From Torreya grandis (lineage: Eukaryota; Streptophyta; Pinopsida; Cupressales; Taxaceae), in the NCBI GenBank assembly GCA_037957365.1, contig JARHVA010005357.1, positions 297,001-361,000 of the forward strand: a stretch of DNA of 64,000 bases. Reading direction: 5' to 3'. The notes under the pieces were generated by a model. The model was not told the DNA's origin, made no database searches, and saw nothing but the letters and a program-made list of their open reading frames with translations. Made by a program: the position numbers and the translations under genes. Below, piece by piece: positions 62,271 through 64,000 of the stretch; position 1 is the first letter of the stretch, and each line of letters begins with the position of its first letter.

Positions 62271-62992
62271 TGTTAGGGTGTGGAGCTAAAAGCTTCAACT
62301 GTTTGCAAACACGAAGAAGAGGATGTTGAAGAACTAGAAGCACCAGCATTGGCAGCATGACCAACGTCAGTCAAATGCAGTGCAGAAGGCAACTGGTGAT
62401 GGCAGCTAGTCGGCCAACGTCGGTAGCACCAGGCAAGCAGTGACTGGCGTCGGTCGCCTATGTGTTCTAGAACTGCTGTTGAAAAATAGTCAGTTAAATG
62501 AAGTGAGTGTTTGCATGTCAAATGACTAATTATAGTCATGAGCTGCGTGTTTAATTATTGTAGTTAGATTTCTATTTTTGTAACCATGGGATCCTATTTA
62601 AAAACCCATGAGGCATGTATTGTAATTACCAAGAAGGCAAGTAAAAGCATTGAAGCAAGCAAGGTCAAGGAGATCTACAGGTGTAAGGTCAAGGAGATCA
62701 ACTGAAGCATTTAAAGAGGGATAATAACTCAGGCTATAGAGTTGTTGTGTTGAGCAAGAGAGAGAGGGAAGAAGGTCTTGAGGTGTGGCAAGCCTTTGAG
62801 GTGGAGGAAGAAGTGGCATCTTCCTTATTGTATTTTCTTCTAGTAATATCTAATACAAGAGTGTGTATTGTCTCTCAAATTCTTTGTTGTCTCAAGTTTC
62901 TAGTTACTTATTCATTCTGGTATAATTATGTGTTTAATTGCTTATAAGAAAGTAATCAATTGTGCTTCCATTGGATAAGGGGTCACCTAACA
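62271..62992 (+). repeat. 5' LTR of the second family member
   Basis: This LTR of 722 bp starts TGTTAGGGTGTGGAGC and ends CACCTAACA. It shares GTGGAGCTAAAAGCTTCA at the start and AAGTAATCAATTGT near the end with the nested element. U3 holds CCAACGTCGGT and GGCGTCGGTCG copies of the shared motif (62360-62460), richer in CpG than in the nested copy. TATTTAAA lies at 62595-62602. Confidence 0.88.
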
Positions 62993-62994
62993 GT

Positions 62995-63006
62995 TGGTAT
63001 CAGAGC
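62995..63006 (+). promoter_or_regulatory. primer-binding site, Met-tRNA type
   Basis: TGGTATCAGAGC is an exact match to the initiator tRNA-Met site, two bases after the LTR. It is a single copy here. Confidence 0.88.
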
Positions 63007-63085
63007 TATAGTTTACAGGAAGCAGATTATTATTTTTTGATTACAGGTCATTCACAAGGTTTTATGATTAAGTGGGAGTTTAGCA

Positions 63086-63885
63086 ATGGCAGAAGAAAGT
63101 AAGCTACGAATGGAGAAGTTTAATGGCAAGAATTATCAACATTGGAGGATGCAGATTGAGGATTATCTATATCAAAAGGATTTATACTTACCATTGGGTG
63201 GGGTTGCATGCAAGCCCACAGATATGAAGGATGAACAATGGAGTGTTCTTGATCAGAAGGCTCTCGGCTCCATAAGGTTGATTCTTGCATCATCTGTGAT
63301 TTCTAGCTTATCACAGTGTAAGACAATGGAAGAGTTGATAAAATCCTTGGCAAATTTATACAAAAAGCCCTCAGCTTTTAATAAGGTATATCTTATGAAG
63401 CAGCTATTTACTTTGCAAATGTAGGAAGGTGGATCGGTACATACTCATCTCAGTGATTTCCATGGTTTGGTAAACCAATTAGCTTCAGTCAATATTGTTT
63501 TTGATGATGAGGTAAAGGCTCTCTTGATTTTATGTTCTTTGCCTAAAATTTGGGATAGTTTGGTTATGGCAGTAAGTAATTCTGCATCTTCTTCTAAAAT
63601 CTTAAAAGTTGATGATGTTGTGAGTGTGATCTTGAATGAGTAAATACGTAGGAGAAGCACAGGGGAATCATCAGGGAATGCTCTAAGTGTAGAAAGCAGG
63701 GGAAGGCAAAGGGAGAAGGTTGAGCAAGGGAAATCAAGGTCGGGAAGGAGATTCAAATCCAAAGGTGTTACTTGCTAGTTTTGTGGAAAGAAAGGACATA
63801 CAAAGGAGTGTTGGTTGAGAGATAAAGAGAATCAACATGCTGGTATTGAAGAAGCAAAGGATGCAAATATTGTGGTACAGGATGC
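63086..63885 (+). pseudogene. gag: copia gag of the second family member
   Basis: The ATG at 63086 opens MAEESKLRMEKFNGKNYQHW. The frame runs open for 112 codons to a TAG at 63422 after LFTLQM. It continues in the same frame with EGGSVHTHLSDFHGLV, LILCSLPKIWDSLVMAVSNS and VDDVVSVILNE, then a TAA. The knuckle reads C, a stop, FCGKKGHTKEC, the stop being TAG for the usual Trp. There are few changes otherwise, so this copy is younger or less decayed than the first copia. Confidence 0.9.
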
Positions 63886-64000
63886 TCTCATACTTTCTTT
63901 GGATAGTCAGGTAGGATCATGGATTTTAGATTATGGTTCATCTTTTCATGCATCCCCAAACAGAGATTTGTTCCATGAGTATGAATAGGGAGACTTTGGA
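63886..64000 (+). pseudogene. pol: start of copia protease, cut by window edge
   Basis: The active site reads GSWILDYGSSFHASPNRDLF, with Tyr after the catalytic Asp exactly as in the nested relative (33170-33199). A TAG follows at about 63986. The rest lies beyond the window. Confidence 0.82.

Larger units (their letters stand above)
62271..64000 (+). mobile_element. second copia element of the nested family, 3' part outside window
   Basis: It has a 5' LTR (62271-62992), a primer site (62995-63006), gag from 63086 and the start of protease at the window edge. Gag and LTR share long identical runs with the element at 31433-37118, so both belong to one family. It is also broken by stops. Confidence 0.92.

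Noticed and set aside
63445..63762. 105-codon minus-strand open frame
   Set aside because: It is antisense to the copia gag of the element at 62271.

Overview
The window looks like intergenic heterochromatin from a seed plant with a very large, old and repeat-rich genome. A gymnosperm is my best guess, but this is inferred from the style of the repeats and is not proven by any host gene. I found no intact host protein gene, tRNA or rRNA. Almost everything recognisable is decayed LTR retrotransposon. The sequence is strongly AT-rich and visibly poor in CpG, and many reading frames are broken by TAG or TAA where the family has Q or W codons, as expected from long-term cytosine methylation and deamination.

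Layout. (1) 1-5921: the 3' part of a plus-strand Ty1/copia element (gag, protease, integrase, RT, RNase H, one LTR). (2) 5922-12552: AT-rich DNA with a candidate minus-strand gypsy LTR of about 4.8 kb and a Met-tRNA-type primer site. (3) 12553-16199: an LTR-like promoter fragment and a small element with about 215-bp LTRs (13688-15929). (4) 16200-53320: a nested stack. The outer layer is a giant minus-strand Ty3/gypsy element of Tat type, about 20 kb once the insertion is discounted, with two LTRs of about 6.3-6.4 kb. Inside it, at 24885-42026, is a plus-strand Athila-like gypsy element with perfect AGTTC target duplications. Inside the integrase gene of that element, at 31433-37118, is a plus-strand copia element. 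(5) 53321-62270: unassigned AT-rich DNA with a long palindromic AT/GT microsatellite and a diverged tandem duplication. (6) 62271-64000: the 5' part of a second copia element of the same family as the nested one, running off the window.

How the parts relate. The LTR pairs look progressively more diverged from the innermost to the outermost element, which agrees with the nesting order. The most unusual features are as follows. The outer element has 6.3-kb LTRs whose U3 contains remnants of a long sense-strand ORF. It also has a second RNase H placed between protease and RT. The nested copia has five tandem copies of its primer-binding site. In two unrelated elements, the same short repeat family occurs both in the LTR U3 and in an internal coding linker.
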